DNA of 64,000 nucleotides from Sorangium cellulosum So ce56 (GTDB taxonomy: Bacteria; Myxococcota_A; Polyangia; Polyangiales; Polyangiaceae), in NCBI RefSeq assembly GCF_000067165.1, contig NC_010162.1:4050501-4114500 (forward strand), given 5' to 3'. The notes under the pieces are model-generated. The model was not told the origin of the DNA. It ran no database searches and was given only the letters and a program-made list of their open reading frames with translations. Both the position numbers and the translations under genes were made by a program. Below are positions 42,342 through 52,132 of this stretch, in pieces. Each line of letters starts with the position of its first letter. Positions within the stretch are counted from its first letter, which is position 1.

Positions 42342-44162
42342 TCAGAGGGTCTCGAGGTAGGCGACCAGATCGTCGATCTGGGCGTCCGAGAGCTGGGACG
42401 TCTTGCCGTGCCGGTCGCCGCCGCCGCAGGCGGGGTTGGTGAACCGGTCCTTCAGCGTCGGCGCGCATCCGTCGTGCATGAACGGCGCGCGCGCGCCGAT
42501 GCGGACCAGCGACGGGACCTGGAAGGCCTTGCCCGTGCCGACGTCGAACGAGTCGTTGGTCGTGAGCTGAGCGCCCGCGTGGCAGCTCGCGCAGTCGACG
42601 GCCTTGTCGTGGAAGAGGGCCTCGCCGCGCGCGACGGCCTCTGCGTCGGGCGCCGACGACACCGGCGGAGCGGGGAGGCTGTCGATCCACCGAGCGAAGA
42701 CCTTCACCCGGCGCGGCCCCTGGTGCATGCCGCCCATGCGCCGCTCGAAGACCTCGTCCATGATGGCCTCGATACCCGACATATCGCCGTCCCAGTGGAA
42801 CGGGGCCGTGTTGAGGATCCCGCCGCTGACGAACTGGGTGCGCCGCGGTCCGATGGGGTTGAAGTGCCAGGTGTGGCTGTCCTCGCCACCCTCAGGATGG
42901 CATGACGCACACGCCATCGGGCCTGCAGCGTTCCGGTGGAACATCTCGTGGCCGGTGTCCCTGCGGCTCTCCCCGGGGAGCGTGATGACCTTGGCGACGC
43001 GGTTGCCGGCGGTGTTGGGCGCCCCGAGGACCTGGATGCCCGCCGGCTCACGGGTCTGCACCACCACAGAGCCGCCGGCGAACGCGACGGCCGTGGGCTC
43101 GCCTTCCACGACCACGCGCTGCTCCGCCTCGACGCAGGTTCCTTCGAAGGAATCCATCGTCACGTTCAAGTTCGCGCGGCTGGTCATGAGGATCTCGCTC
43201 CTGCCGGCCGCGACGACCGCATACGAGAGACCGTCATCGGACACCGCGACATCGACCGGCAGGGTCGCGGAGGGGAGGGCAGCGGCCAGGTTCGGCTGGC
43301 CGTCGGAGTCGGGCGTGCCGACCTCCGAGACCGTGCCGTGGACGACGCTCCCATCGCACCCGCCGGAGCTGTAGCCCCCCTCCACGATCTCGACGGGCGC
43401 GATCAAGGCGCGCTGGTGGACCATCGCGATACCGCCTGTCGGCAGCTTGATCGTCCGCCATGCGACGGTCGGCGCGAACTCCTGCCCGAACAGGTTGAAA
43501 TTCGGGAGCTTCTTTTGCTCCATGACGATGCCGTCCGCCCCGACGGTGAGCAGCTCGGCAGACCGGAACTTGCTGACCAGGAGCCGGTCCCCGTCCACGA
43601 CCACGTCGCGCAGGTCGCGATCGAGCTTCAGGCGACGCGTCGCCGCGCCGGGACCGGCCGGGAGCGTGACGAGCTCGCCGCCGAGGCAAGCGACATGGAG
43701 CGCGTCGGCCTGCGCATCGTAGGCGACCCCCCGCGGTGCCGGGCATACGTCGCGCCGGTCGACGATCGTCCCGCTGTCCGCGTCGACGGTCACGATCGCG
43801 CCGCCGCGGCGGAGCGCGACGTGGAAGCGACCCGCGTCGTCCTCGACGACCCTGCCCGGCTCGTCGCCCTTCTGCAAGGCGATCTCCGCGGTCAGCTTCT
43901 GCGCCTGGAGATCGACGATCCACACCCGGTCGCGATCCGGATCGGCGGCCACCGCGCGGAGGGCGCTCTTGCTCACGGCGAGCGTTCCGCCGCTGATGGC
44001 GGGCGGCGGCTCCGCCGCGACCGCGACGCTCCCAGGATCGCCGATGTCGGGGGTGTCGTCCTCACCGAGCTCCCACGGAGCGCAGGCGGCAAAGGGTGAT
44101 GCGATCACGAGGATGGCGAGGAACGGGGAGAAGCTGCGGCGCGACGCAAGCAGTCTATGCAT
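42342..44162 (-). CDS. Lipoprotein di-haem cytochrome c with beta-propeller-like N-terminal half
   Basis: 606 residues from ATG 44162, with GGAGG about 6 bp upstream. The signal (SPFLAILVIASPFAAC, Cys27) suggests lipidation. Residues ~60-400 have repeated strand patterns with aspartates like YVTN/WD-type propellers (AADPDRDRVWIVDLQAQKLT). Two haem-binding CxxCH motifs follow: CASCH near 416 and CASCH near 522, each with a possible distal Met (e.g. the FMHDGC loop). The C-terminal half resembles di-haem cytochrome c peroxidase/MauG-type modules. It would sit in the periplasm or outer membrane and handle electrons; whether it is a peroxidase or an oxidase is not clear. No partner genes adjacent. 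Confidence 0.88.
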   Translation of the reverse strand: MHRLLASRRSFSPFLAILVIASPFAACAPWELGEDDTPDIGDPGSVAVAAEPPPAISGGTLAVSKSALRAVAADPDRDRVWIVDLQAQKLTAEIALQKGDEPGRVVEDDAGRFHVALRRGGAIVTVDADSGTIVDRRDVCPAPRGVAYDAQADALHVACLGGELVTLPAGPGAATRRLKLDRDLRDVVVDGDRLLVSKFRSAELLTVGADGIVMEQKKLPNFNLFGQEFAPTVAWRTIKLPTGGIAMVHQRALIAPVEIVEGGYSSGGCDGSVVHGTVSEVGTPDSDGQPNLAAALPSATLPVDVAVSDDGLSYAVVAAGRSEILMTSRANLNVTMDSFEGTCVEAEQRVVVEGEPTAVAFAGGSVVVQTREPAGIQVLGAPNTAGNRVAKVITLPGESRRDTGHEMFHRNAAGPMACASCHPEGGEDSHTWHFNPIGPRRTQFVSGGILNTAPFHWDGDMSGIEAIMDEVFERRMGGMHQGPRRVKVFARWIDSLPAPPVSSAPDAEAVARGEALFHDKAVDCASCHAGAQLTTNDSFDVGTGKAFQVPSLVRIGARAPFMHDGCAPTLKDRFTNPACGGGDRHGKTSQLSDAQIDDLVAYLETL

Positions 44163-44599
44163 GAGGGCCTCCGGTCCGCCGCCAAGCAAGATGGCGGCCA
44201 CTTCATTCGATGTTCTTCCATCCGATTGCGCGCGGCAATACGTGTTGCCGCTTAGAGAGCGACGTATTCCTGCCGTCCACAACGCGCGTGAGCGGGTTGG
44301 GTGGCGCGTCTGGCGAGGGTCCCGTGATGCGCATCGGTGACGCCGTCCCTGCTGTCGTGGCCCATTGCGGCACGGCATGACGAGCGCACCAGACCATCGG
44401 GTCCGGCGTGGTTCCGGACGGTGTCCTGCGCGGCCAGCCCATGACCCGGGCCTGGGGGCGCAAGCATTCCGTGGGCCGAGAGCGCGGGCTGCCCGGTCAC
44501 CTTCTCCAGACGGCGAGGCGAGCCATCGCCGAGACGCGATGGGTGGGATCGCCTGTGACTTGACGGGTGCTCTCGCCGCCCATAAGTGACCGACCGGTC
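44163..44599. other. Divergent control region between the cytochrome and TolC-type genes
   Basis: About 440 bases with no supported gene. The cytochrome ribosome site is at the left end, and the possible TolC-gene promoter and operator at the right end (44560-44599). The middle is ordinary GC-rich sequence. Confidence 0.5.
44560..44599 (+). promoter_or_regulatory. Possible promoter and TetR-type operator on the TolC-family start codon
   Basis: TTGACG at 44560-44565 and CATAAG at 44581-44586 give a 15-bp spacer, short but usable. The palindrome GACCGGTC (44592-44599), within TGACCGACCGGTCA, then covers the expected start of transcription and abuts ATG 44600. Sites of the ACCGACCGGT kind are common for TetR-family repressors of efflux genes. 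No ribosome site is seen, so the mRNA may be leaderless. No regulator gene is nearby. Confidence 0.4.
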
Positions 44600-46309
44600 A
44601 TGAAAAGCACCGCACCCTCGTCTCGACGCAGCATCTCGCTGGCTTCGACGCTCGCCGGGCTGCTCGCCCTCGGGCTCATCGCCTCACCGGCCGCGGGGCA
44701 GCCGGCCGCCCCCCGACCGGCGGCTCCGCAGCCGGTCACCCCGCCGCCCGCCCCGGTGCCTCCTGCCGCGGGCCAACCGCAGCCCACGGGCGCTCCTGTC
44801 CCTGCGGCCCAGCCGGCGGCGCCGAAGGCCGATCCGCTCGCCACGGCCCTCGCGCCGCAGCCGGGAGGGCTGACGCCGGACGACGTCGCGAAGGCTGCGC
44901 TGCGGACGCGCGCGTCGCTCCGCGCCAAGCAGGCCGATCTCCGCGCGGCGGCTGCGAAGGTCGACCAGGCGATGGTCAATTTTTTTCCGCGGCTGACGCT
45001 CACGGCCACCTACACGCGTTTGTCAGAGGTCGAGACCCCGGCCCTCGGCGCGGGGGCGCCGGCCTTCAGCGTAGTCGATGCGGAGGGGGAACCTGTTTTC
45101 GATGCGGCGGGGCTACCTAGATTTACCCCGGGCCGCCTCTCCACCGCGCCCTGCCCAGGCGCCGCCGACTCGCAGTGCATCGTCGACGCCAACACCGACC
45201 CCGCCAGCCGCGTCTTCGTGGAACTTGCCAGATCTCCTGGGCTTAGCCTCCCTTCGTCCGTCAACTCCTACTCCCTGACGGCCAGCCTCGCCGTACCCAT
45301 TTCGGATTACGTGTTCCGCATCTCGCAGGGATACGCCGCTGCGTCCCACGCAGAGAGCGCGAAGAAGCTCGAGCTGCAGGCGGAGACGCTGCAAGCCGCC
45401 GCCGACGCGAAGATCGCGTTCTTCAACTGGGTCCGCGTGAAGGGGCAGGTCGTCGTCGCAGGTGAGGCGGTGTCTCAGGCCAGGGCGCACGTCGAGGACG
45501 CGCGCCGCACCTTCGAAGTCGGGCTGCTCTCGCGCGCCGACGTGCTCCGGCTCGAGGCCCAGGTGGCCGGCGCGGAGCAGGTGCTCAACGAGGCGCAGGC
45601 CGCGCTCCTGGTCGCGGACGACCAGATCCGTATCGCGCTCGGCGCCGCGCCGGACAGGCCGCTCACGTTGGGGATCGACGTGATGGGGAGCGCGCCTGCG
45701 AAGCCGCCCGCGGAGGCGCTTCCGGCGCTGGTCCAGGAGGCGCTTCAGAAGCGCCTCGAGATCCGCGCCCTCGACGAGACGCAGTACTCGCTCGAGAAGG
45801 CCGAGGCGGTCACGAGGGCCGGCTACTTCCCGCGGTTGGACGGGTTCGCCGATCTCACCTACGCGAACCCCAACCAACGCGTCTTCGGAGCTCAGGACAG
45901 GTTCGATGCGACGTGGTCCGCCGGCGTCCGCGCCACGTGGGTCGTCAACGACATCTTCGCCACCGCGGCCGCCTCCGCCGAGGCGAACGCGCGCACCACG
46001 CAGATCGCCGAGCAGAAGGCCGCGCTGCGCGACGCCCTCCGCCTCGAGGTGGTCTCGGCGTATTCCGAGCTGAACAAGGCCGCGAGCAGCATCGAGTCGG
46101 CAGAGCGCCAGCTCGCGGCGGCCGCGGAGTCGATGCGCGTCCGATCCGAGCTGTTCCGGGCAGGGCGGGCCACGAGCGTCGACGTTGTCGACGCCGAGGG
46201 CGAGGTGACGCGCGCGCGGCTCCAGCAGCTCAACGCGCGCGTCGGCGCGCTCGTCGCCAAGACCCGGCTGGATCACGTGGTCGGGCGCGACGCGAAGGAC
46301 GTGAAATGA
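44600..46309 (+). CDS. TolC-family outer-membrane efflux protein
   Basis: 569 residues from ATG 44600. A signal peptide (LASTLAGLLALGLIASPAAG, cleavage before QPAA) is followed by a ~60-residue Pro/Ala/Gln-rich spacer. The rest shows the two OEP repeats of TolC proteins: long alpha-helical stretches (AKKLELQAETLQAAADAKIAF, EDARRTFEVGLLSRADVLRL, and VRSELFRAGRATSVDVVDAE) alternating with strands (LTLTATYTRL, FADLTYANPN). TolC trimers form the outer-membrane exit duct for RND, ABC or MFS pumps. No adaptor or pump gene adjoins, so it is an orphan duct. An insert with two cysteines (PCPGAADSQC) lies near residue 200. Confidence 0.93.
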   Translation: MKSTAPSSRRSISLASTLAGLLALGLIASPAAGQPAAPRPAAPQPVTPPPAPVPPAAGQPQPTGAPVPAAQPAAPKADPLATALAPQPGGLTPDDVAKAALRTRASLRAKQADLRAAAAKVDQAMVNFFPRLTLTATYTRLSEVETPALGAGAPAFSVVDAEGEPVFDAAGLPRFTPGRLSTAPCPGAADSQCIVDANTDPASRVFVELARSPGLSLPSSVNSYSLTASLAVPISDYVFRISQGYAAASHAESAKKLELQAETLQAAADAKIAFFNWVRVKGQVVVAGEAVSQARAHVEDARRTFEVGLLSRADVLRLEAQVAGAEQVLNEAQAALLVADDQIRIALGAAPDRPLTLGIDVMGSAPAKPPAEALPALVQEALQKRLEIRALDETQYSLEKAEAVTRAGYFPRLDGFADLTYANPNQRVFGAQDRFDATWSAGVRATWVVNDIFATAAASAEANARTTQIAEQKAALRDALRLEVVSAYSELNKAASSIESAERQLAAAAESMRVRSELFRAGRATSVDVVDAEGEVTRARLQQLNARVGALVAKTRLDHVVGRDAKDVK

Positions 46310-46482
46310 CCTTGCCGCGCGCGTCTTCTTCGCTTGCACGGCCCTCCTGGCCGGAGTAGGGAAGGCGTGCGCCGCTGCAGCGCGGGTTCCTGCGGCGCCT
46401 TTGTCGACACCGCGGCAACCACCCGCATCATCCCTCACCGGCCGAGGTAGCGCGTCCACGGTGCGCGCCCGGTCCGCCCGTC

Positions 46483-48699
46483 ATGACGGAGCTTGCGCTC
46501 ATCCTCAGCGGCGGCCTGCTCGGGCTCGCCTTTGCGGCTTACCTCGCTCGCTGGGTCGTCGCGCGCCCCGCGGTCGAGCCCGAGATGCAGCGCGTCGCCG
46601 CGATCATCCAGGGGGTCGCGGAGGCGTACTTTCGCCGCCAGAGCAGCGTGATCGGCGCGGTCTCCGCGATGCTCGGAGGCGCCATCTTCCTCGCTTACGG
46701 CCTCCTCCGGCGCACCGGGGAGAACAACCCGGTGCCAGCGCTGGAGCTCGGTGTCTGGCTGACGCTCTCGTTCGCGGTCGGGGCCGCCAGCGCGGTCGCG
46801 ACCGGCCGCGTCGCCGCCTGGATCGCGCCCCGCACCAGCGTACGCGCCGCGAGCGGCGCCCGCCGCTCGCTCGATCTCGCCTTGCAGATCGCCCTCCGCG
46901 GCGGCGCCGTGTCGGGGCTCTTCGTCGCGAGCATGAGCCTGCTCGGCCTCGGCGGCCTGTTCGCTGCGGTCCTCGCGTTCCGTGGCGGCTTCGGCGCCGA
47001 GCCGGCCGAGGCGCTCGCGCTCGCCCCGACCATCCCCTGGGTCATCGCCGGTTACCCGCTCGGCGCCTCCTTCGCCGCCCTGATGGCGCAGCTCGGCGGC
47101 GGCACCTTCTCCAAGGCGGCCGACCTCGGCGCGGACCTCGCCGGCGCGGAGGTCGGGCTCGACGAGGACGACCTCCAGAACCCGGCCACGATCGTCGATC
47201 TGGCAGGCGATACGGTCGGCGACTGCGCCGGGCGCGCGGCCGGCGTCTTCGCCTCCACCGTCGCCGAGAACGCGGGCGCCATGGTGGTCGGCGCGATGCT
47301 CTTCCGCAACAACGCCGGGCTCCCGAGCGCCCTCGCCGTCGTGCTCTTCCCGCTCGTCAGCCGCGCGTTCGGCCTCATCGCGACGCTCTTCGGCGTGATG
47401 GTCGTCAAGACCGACGATCGCGAGGACGCCTTCAACGCCCTCGTGCGGGGGCTCTACGTCACGGCCACCCTCCACGCCGTCGGCATCGCCGGGGCCGCCA
47501 AGTGGCTGCTCGGCGCCCACTGGGTCATCTTCTTCGCCTGCGGCGTGATCGGCATCGTCACCGGCATCGGCGTGCTGCACGTCACGCAGTACTACACCGA
47601 GCAGCGGCACCGCCCGGTGCGCGAGCTCGCCGAGGCGGCCCGCAGCGGCTCCGCGATGGCGGTGCTGCGCGGGCTCGCCATCGGCCTCGAGAGCTCGGTG
47701 CTCCCGCTCCTGGTCGTCGTCGGCGCCACCTTCGGCTCCTACCTGCTCGGCGCCCGCTCCGGGCTCGCCGGGGGCGGCCTGTTTGGCACCGCGGTCGCGA
47801 CGATGGGGATGCTGGGCACCGCGGGGTACGTCCTCGCCATGGATGCGTTCGGCCCCATCGTGGACAACGCGGGCGGCATCGTCGCCGTGACCGTCGCCCG
47901 CGAGCGGCCGGACGTGCGTGGCCGCACCCTCGTGCTCGACGCTGTCGGCAACACGACCAAGGCGCTCACGAAGGCGTACACGGCCGGCGTGGCCGCGCTC
48001 GCCTCGCTGCTGCTCGTCGCCGGCTACCTCGATGAGTCCCGGCGCCGCGCGTTGACGTCGAGCGCGCCGATCCGCGGCGAGACGACCGCGATGGTCCTGC
48101 GCCTCGACCGGCCCGAGGTCTATCTCGGCGCCCTGGTGGGGATCCTCCTTGTCTTCTGGCTGGCCGGCCGCTGCATTCGCAACGTCCTCCAGGCTGGCCG
48201 GCGCGTCCTCGACGAGGTGAGGCGCCAGGCCCGCGCCCGCCCGCCGGGTTTCGTCGGCGACCACGAGCCCTGCGTCGAGATGGTCTCTCGGGCCGCGCTG
48301 CGCCATATGATCGCGCCAGCCCTCGTCTCCGCGGTGGTGCCCGTCGTCGTGGGACTTGCCTTGCGCTTTGCAAGGACGGAAGATAATCCTCTGGTCGCGG
48401 CCGATTCAGTCGCGGCCTTGATCATGGCCGGGACGGTCGCAGGCGTCCTCGGGTCGCTCTTCTTGGGGAATACCGGGGCGATCTGGGACAATGCGAGGCA
48501 GTACATCGCGACCGGCGCGCACGGTGGGCGCTACCTCGTCGACGAGACGGGGGCGCGGGCGGACAACCCCACCTATGGTGCCGCCGTCGTCGGCGACACG
48601 ATCGGCGATCCGCTCAAGGACGTGGCCGGCCCCGCGATCCACGTGCTCATCAAGATGCTCCCCGCCGTGATCATCGTGTTCTTGCCGTTCTTCATCTGA
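46483..48699 (+). CDS. hppA: Membrane-bound ion-translocating pyrophosphatase (divergent)
   Basis: 738 residues from ATG 46483, with about 16 membrane helices, the family's size. It hydrolyses cytoplasmic pyrophosphate to pump H+ or Na+. Core motifs are kept: GGGTFSKAADLGADLAG (~203-219), GDTVGDCAGRAAG, DAFGPIVDNAGG, WDNARQYI, and VGDTIGDPLKDVAGP near the C-terminus. GNTTKA at ~489-494 has Lys where K+-dependent enzymes have Ala, marking the K+-independent class, most of which pump H+. The first catalytic loop is unusual: where family members have G-K-V-E-x-G-I-P-E-D-D-P-R-N, this one reads G-A-E-V-G-L-D-E-D-D-L-Q-N, one residue shorter and lacking the lysine. The stop overlaps the next gene's ATG by one base. 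Confidence 0.93.
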   Translation: MTELALILSGGLLGLAFAAYLARWVVARPAVEPEMQRVAAIIQGVAEAYFRRQSSVIGAVSAMLGGAIFLAYGLLRRTGENNPVPALELGVWLTLSFAVGAASAVATGRVAAWIAPRTSVRAASGARRSLDLALQIALRGGAVSGLFVASMSLLGLGGLFAAVLAFRGGFGAEPAEALALAPTIPWVIAGYPLGASFAALMAQLGGGTFSKAADLGADLAGAEVGLDEDDLQNPATIVDLAGDTVGDCAGRAAGVFASTVAENAGAMVVGAMLFRNNAGLPSALAVVLFPLVSRAFGLIATLFGVMVVKTDDREDAFNALVRGLYVTATLHAVGIAGAAKWLLGAHWVIFFACGVIGIVTGIGVLHVTQYYTEQRHRPVRELAEAARSGSAMAVLRGLAIGLESSVLPLLVVVGATFGSYLLGARSGLAGGGLFGTAVATMGMLGTAGYVLAMDAFGPIVDNAGGIVAVTVARERPDVRGRTLVLDAVGNTTKALTKAYTAGVAALASLLLVAGYLDESRRRALTSSAPIRGETTAMVLRLDRPEVYLGALVGILLVFWLAGRCIRNVLQAGRRVLDEVRRQARARPPGFVGDHEPCVEMVSRAALRHMIAPALVSAVVPVVVGLALRFARTEDNPLVAADSVAALIMAGTVAGVLGSLFLGNTGAIWDNARQYIATGAHGGRYLVDETGARADNPTYGAAVVGDTIGDPLKDVAGPAIHVLIKMLPAVIIVFLPFFI

Positions 48700-51600
48700 T
48701 GACGGTTCTTCACCCAGCGGGATTTGCCAAGAGATCCCGTTCACCCGACCCATCCCGGCGAATCATCGCCGCACCCGTATCCCGAGCCCACGACGTGCCG
48801 CCTCCGATCTCCGACGCACTCTCCACCCTCAGCGATCGTGGCCTGCGAAGGCTGCTTGGCGCCCGCACCTTCCTCCGCGGGCTGGAGTACTTCCGCCGCC
48901 GCGTCGTCGAGGACATCTCCATCAACGAGACGATGGCGAGCGGCACCGTCCGCGCCGCCGACTCCGAGCCGTATCCGGTCAAGGTCGAGCTATCGCCCGA
49001 TGGCATCCAGTCGCAGTGTTCCTGTCCGGCGTTCCAGAAGGCTGGGCAGCACTGCAAGCACGTCGCGGCGCTGCTCATCAGCATCCGCGACCAGGCGCGC
49101 GGCGCGCAGCCGCGGCGCGAGCCGCCGATCCCGGCGCTCGTCCCGCAGACCGCCCACGCCGGCGGTGACGCCCTGAAGCGCGTGCGCCGCCGCGACCGCC
49201 GCGGGCGCCTGGCGATCACGCCGGCGGCGCCCGTCCCGACCGTCGTCGGCACCCACGGGCCGCCGGGCTCACCCGTCGCCCTCGCGGCGCCGATCCTGGA
49301 CGCGACGGCCAAGCAGACCGGGATCGGCGCCTGGCTTCCGCCCGAGGGCGTCACCGGGGCACGGCGCGTGGAGTTCCGCCTCCACGTGCGGCAAGGGGCG
49401 CTGACCGTCACCGTCCTCGACGCCGAGGCGCGCGTCCCGGTGCTGCCCTCTGCGGCGCTCGCCTGGCAGGCGCTCTATCCGACGCCGGATCGCGACGCGC
49501 TCCGGCTGCTCGCCCGGTTCGAGAGCGGCAACCCGCGCCACCCGGCCGTCGACATCCGCGGCGAGGACGTGGCCGAGCTGCTCCCGCTGCTCGAGGGCCA
49601 GCGCGTGCTGCTCGAGCCGGCCCTGATGCAGCTCCGCTTCGGCGACGACAGCCTGCGGCCGCGCTTCGATCTCGAGACCGTCGGCGGCGACACCATCATC
49701 GTGAAGACGAGCTTCGAGCGGGGGAACGACAAGCGCCGCTTCTCGCTGCTGCAGGGCGGGTGGTTCGAGGGCTGGCCGGGCTGGCACATCGACACGCAGG
49801 AGGGGCTCGCGCGCCGCATCGACAAGCGCGTCTCCCCTGCGGCGATGCGCCGCCTGCTCCGCTCGCCGACCATCGGCGAGCCGATGAGCGAGCTGGCCCG
49901 TATCATCATGCAGGGGCTGCCCAAGATCGCGCTCGAGGTCGGCGCGGAGCTGCCCGATCTCAACCAGATCGCCGAGGTCGTCGATCTCGTGCCCACGTTC
50001 CGCATGCGCGCGGGCGGCTCGCTCATCGAGGCGCGCGTCACGCTGACCGCCGCCTACGGCGACGCCGAGGTCGCGGTGCGCGCCGACGGCATGTCGCCCC
50101 CGGTCCTCGTGCAGCCGCCCGAGGAGGGGATGAAGCGCGCCCGCTGCATCCGCGTGGACATCGCCGCTCAGCAGGAGGCGGCGAGCAGGCTGCTCGCCCT
50201 CGGGCTCAAGCCGGACGAGACGGGCCAGGGCTTCATCGCGAACGGCGACCAGGCGCTCACCTTCTGGACCGAGGGGCTCGCCGAGCTCCCCGACGACTGG
50301 GACCTCTTCGTCCCCGAGGATCTCGTCGACACGCAGGTGCGCGGCAGGCCGATCGGCGTGTTCGCCAAGGTCACCTCGGGGATGGACTGGCTGAACGTCA
50401 AGCTCAGCTTCGAGAGCGAGGGCATCGGCGTCGATCGCGACGAGCTGCGCCGCTGTCTCGCCGAGGGCAAGCGCTACGTCCGCCTCGAGGACGGGTCGTT
50501 CGCCGCGTTCGATCCCGACGCCGTGCGCGCGATGCTCGATCGCGAGGTCGAGCTGATGATGGCGGCCGGCAAGAACGGCCGGCTGCCGCTCGCGCAGGCC
50601 GGGCGGGTGCACGAGCTCCTCCAGCACGCGAGCGGATCGAGCGTGACCGCCTCCGCGCGCGAGCTGTTCCAGAAGCTCAGCAACATCGACGAGATCGGCA
50701 GCACCAAGCGGCCCAGGAACCTGAAGGCCACGCTCCGCCCCTACCAGGAGGCGGGCCTCTCGTGGCTCAAGTTCATCCATGACATCGGCTCGGGCGGCGT
50801 GCTCGCCGACGACATGGGCCTCGGCAAGACGGTCCAGACGCTCGCCCTCCTGCTCGCCGTCAAGCAGGAGGAGAAGCACATGCGCGCGCTGATCGTGGCC
50901 CCGACGAGCGTCGTCACGAACTGGGAGCGCGAGCTCGCCCGGTTCGCGCCGTCGCTGTCGGTCGCCCTCTGGCACGGCGCCGATCGCAAGGATCAGATCG
51001 ACGAGGTGAAGGCCGCGGAGGTGGTGATCACGAGCTATGCGCTCCTCCGTCGCGACGAGGATTTCCTCGCGCAGCTCGACCTGAGCTACGCCATCCTCGA
51101 CGAGGCGCAGCACATCAAGAACCCGATGAGCGCCACCGCCGCGGCGGCCAAGCGGCTCCGCGCGAAGCGCCGGCTCGCGCTGACGGGCACGCCCATCGAG
51201 AACCGGCTCTCGGAGATCTGGTCCATCTTCGACTTCGTCTCGCCGGGCCTGCTCGGCTCGCTCGACAAGTTCGAGGCCCGCTTCTCGCGCCCGATCGAGG
51301 CGGGCGACTACAAGACCGCGCAGCGCCTCCGCGCCGCCATCCACCCGTTCATCCTGCGCCGCACGAAGCAGGAGGTCGCCAAGGATCTCCCCGAGAAGAT
51401 CGAGATGGATCAGATCTGCGATCTCACCGGCGAGCAGCGGGCGCTCTACCTGCAGGTCGCGCGCGAGGTGCGGGCGCAGGTCCTCGGCGAGGTCGAGCGC
51501 GTCGGCCTCGCGAAGAGCCAGCTGCAGATCCTCGCCGGCCTCACCCGCCTCCGGCAGGCGGCCTGCGACCCGCGGCTGCTCGGTTTGCCGCGGGAGTTCG

Positions 51601-52124
51601 GCGACGACGACTCGGGCAAGCTCGTCGCGGTCCGGGAGCTCATCGCAAACGCCGTCGAGGGCGGGCACAAGGTCCTCGTCTTCAGCCAGTTCGTGATGAT
51701 GCTGAGGCTCATCGAGAAGGCGATGAAGGAGGATGGTGTCGCCTACGAGTACCTCGACGGCTCCACGAAGGACCGGGCGGAGCGCGTCGAGCGCTTCCAG
51801 AACGATCCGAGCGTGCCCGTCTTCCTCATCAGCCTCAAGGCGGGCGGCACGGGCCTGAACCTCACCGCGGCCGACACGGTCATCCACTTCGATCCGTGGT
51901 GGAACCCGGCGGTCGAGCAGCAGGCCACCGACCGCGCCCACCGCATCGGGCAGACGAAGGTGGTGACGGCCTACCGGCTCATCGCCGAGGGGACGATCGA
52001 GGAGAAGATCCTGCTGCTCAAGGACAAGAAGCGTCAGCTCGTCGCCTCCGTCCTCAGCGAGGACGCGGGCGGCGCGAAGAAGCTCACCAAGGCCGACCTG
52101 GAAGAGCTGTTCGCGGTGGACTGA
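48699..52124 (+). CDS. SWIM-zinc-finger SNF2-family helicase/ATPase
   Basis: 1141 residues from ATG 48699, which shares one base with the hppA stop; GTG 48795 is an alternative start nearer the first conserved block. A SWIM zinc finger (CSCPAFQ, then HCKHVA; ~107-122) is followed by a long region of beta-rich sequence and a SNF2 core from ~680. The core has ADDMGLGKT (~703-711), DEAQ, LTGTPIENRLSEIWSIFDF, VLVFSQFVMM, LISLKAGGTGLNLTAADTV and DRAHRIGQ. SWIM/SNF2 proteins remodel or strip protein-DNA complexes; some RapA/HepA relatives recycle RNA polymerase. Which applies here is unclear. A GC hairpin follows. Confidence 0.95.
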   Translation: MTVLHPAGFAKRSRSPDPSRRIIAAPVSRAHDVPPPISDALSTLSDRGLRRLLGARTFLRGLEYFRRRVVEDISINETMASGTVRAADSEPYPVKVELSPDGIQSQCSCPAFQKAGQHCKHVAALLISIRDQARGAQPRREPPIPALVPQTAHAGGDALKRVRRRDRRGRLAITPAAPVPTVVGTHGPPGSPVALAAPILDATAKQTGIGAWLPPEGVTGARRVEFRLHVRQGALTVTVLDAEARVPVLPSAALAWQALYPTPDRDALRLLARFESGNPRHPAVDIRGEDVAELLPLLEGQRVLLEPALMQLRFGDDSLRPRFDLETVGGDTIIVKTSFERGNDKRRFSLLQGGWFEGWPGWHIDTQEGLARRIDKRVSPAAMRRLLRSPTIGEPMSELARIIMQGLPKIALEVGAELPDLNQIAEVVDLVPTFRMRAGGSLIEARVTLTAAYGDAEVAVRADGMSPPVLVQPPEEGMKRARCIRVDIAAQQEAASRLLALGLKPDETGQGFIANGDQALTFWTEGLAELPDDWDLFVPEDLVDTQVRGRPIGVFAKVTSGMDWLNVKLSFESEGIGVDRDELRRCLAEGKRYVRLEDGSFAAFDPDAVRAMLDREVELMMAAGKNGRLPLAQAGRVHELLQHASGSSVTASARELFQKLSNIDEIGSTKRPRNLKATLRPYQEAGLSWLKFIHDIGSGGVLADDMGLGKTVQTLALLLAVKQEEKHMRALIVAPTSVVTNWERELARFAPSLSVALWHGADRKDQIDEVKAAEVVITSYALLRRDEDFLAQLDLSYAILDEAQHIKNPMSATAAAAKRLRAKRRLALTGTPIENRLSEIWSIFDFVSPGLLGSLDKFEARFSRPIEAGDYKTAQRLRAAIHPFILRRTKQEVAKDLPEKIEMDQICDLTGEQRALYLQVAREVRAQVLGEVERVGLAKSQLQILAGLTRLRQAACDPRLLGLPREFGDDDSGKLVAVRELIANAVEGGHKVLVFSQFVMMLRLIEKAMKEDGVAYEYLDGSTKDRAERVERFQNDPSVPVFLISLKAGGTGLNLTAADTVIHFDPWWNPAVEQQATDRAHRIGQTKVVTAYRLIAEGTIEEKILLLKDKKRQLVASVLSEDAGGAKKLTKADLEELFAVD

Positions 52125-52132
52125 AAGAACGA

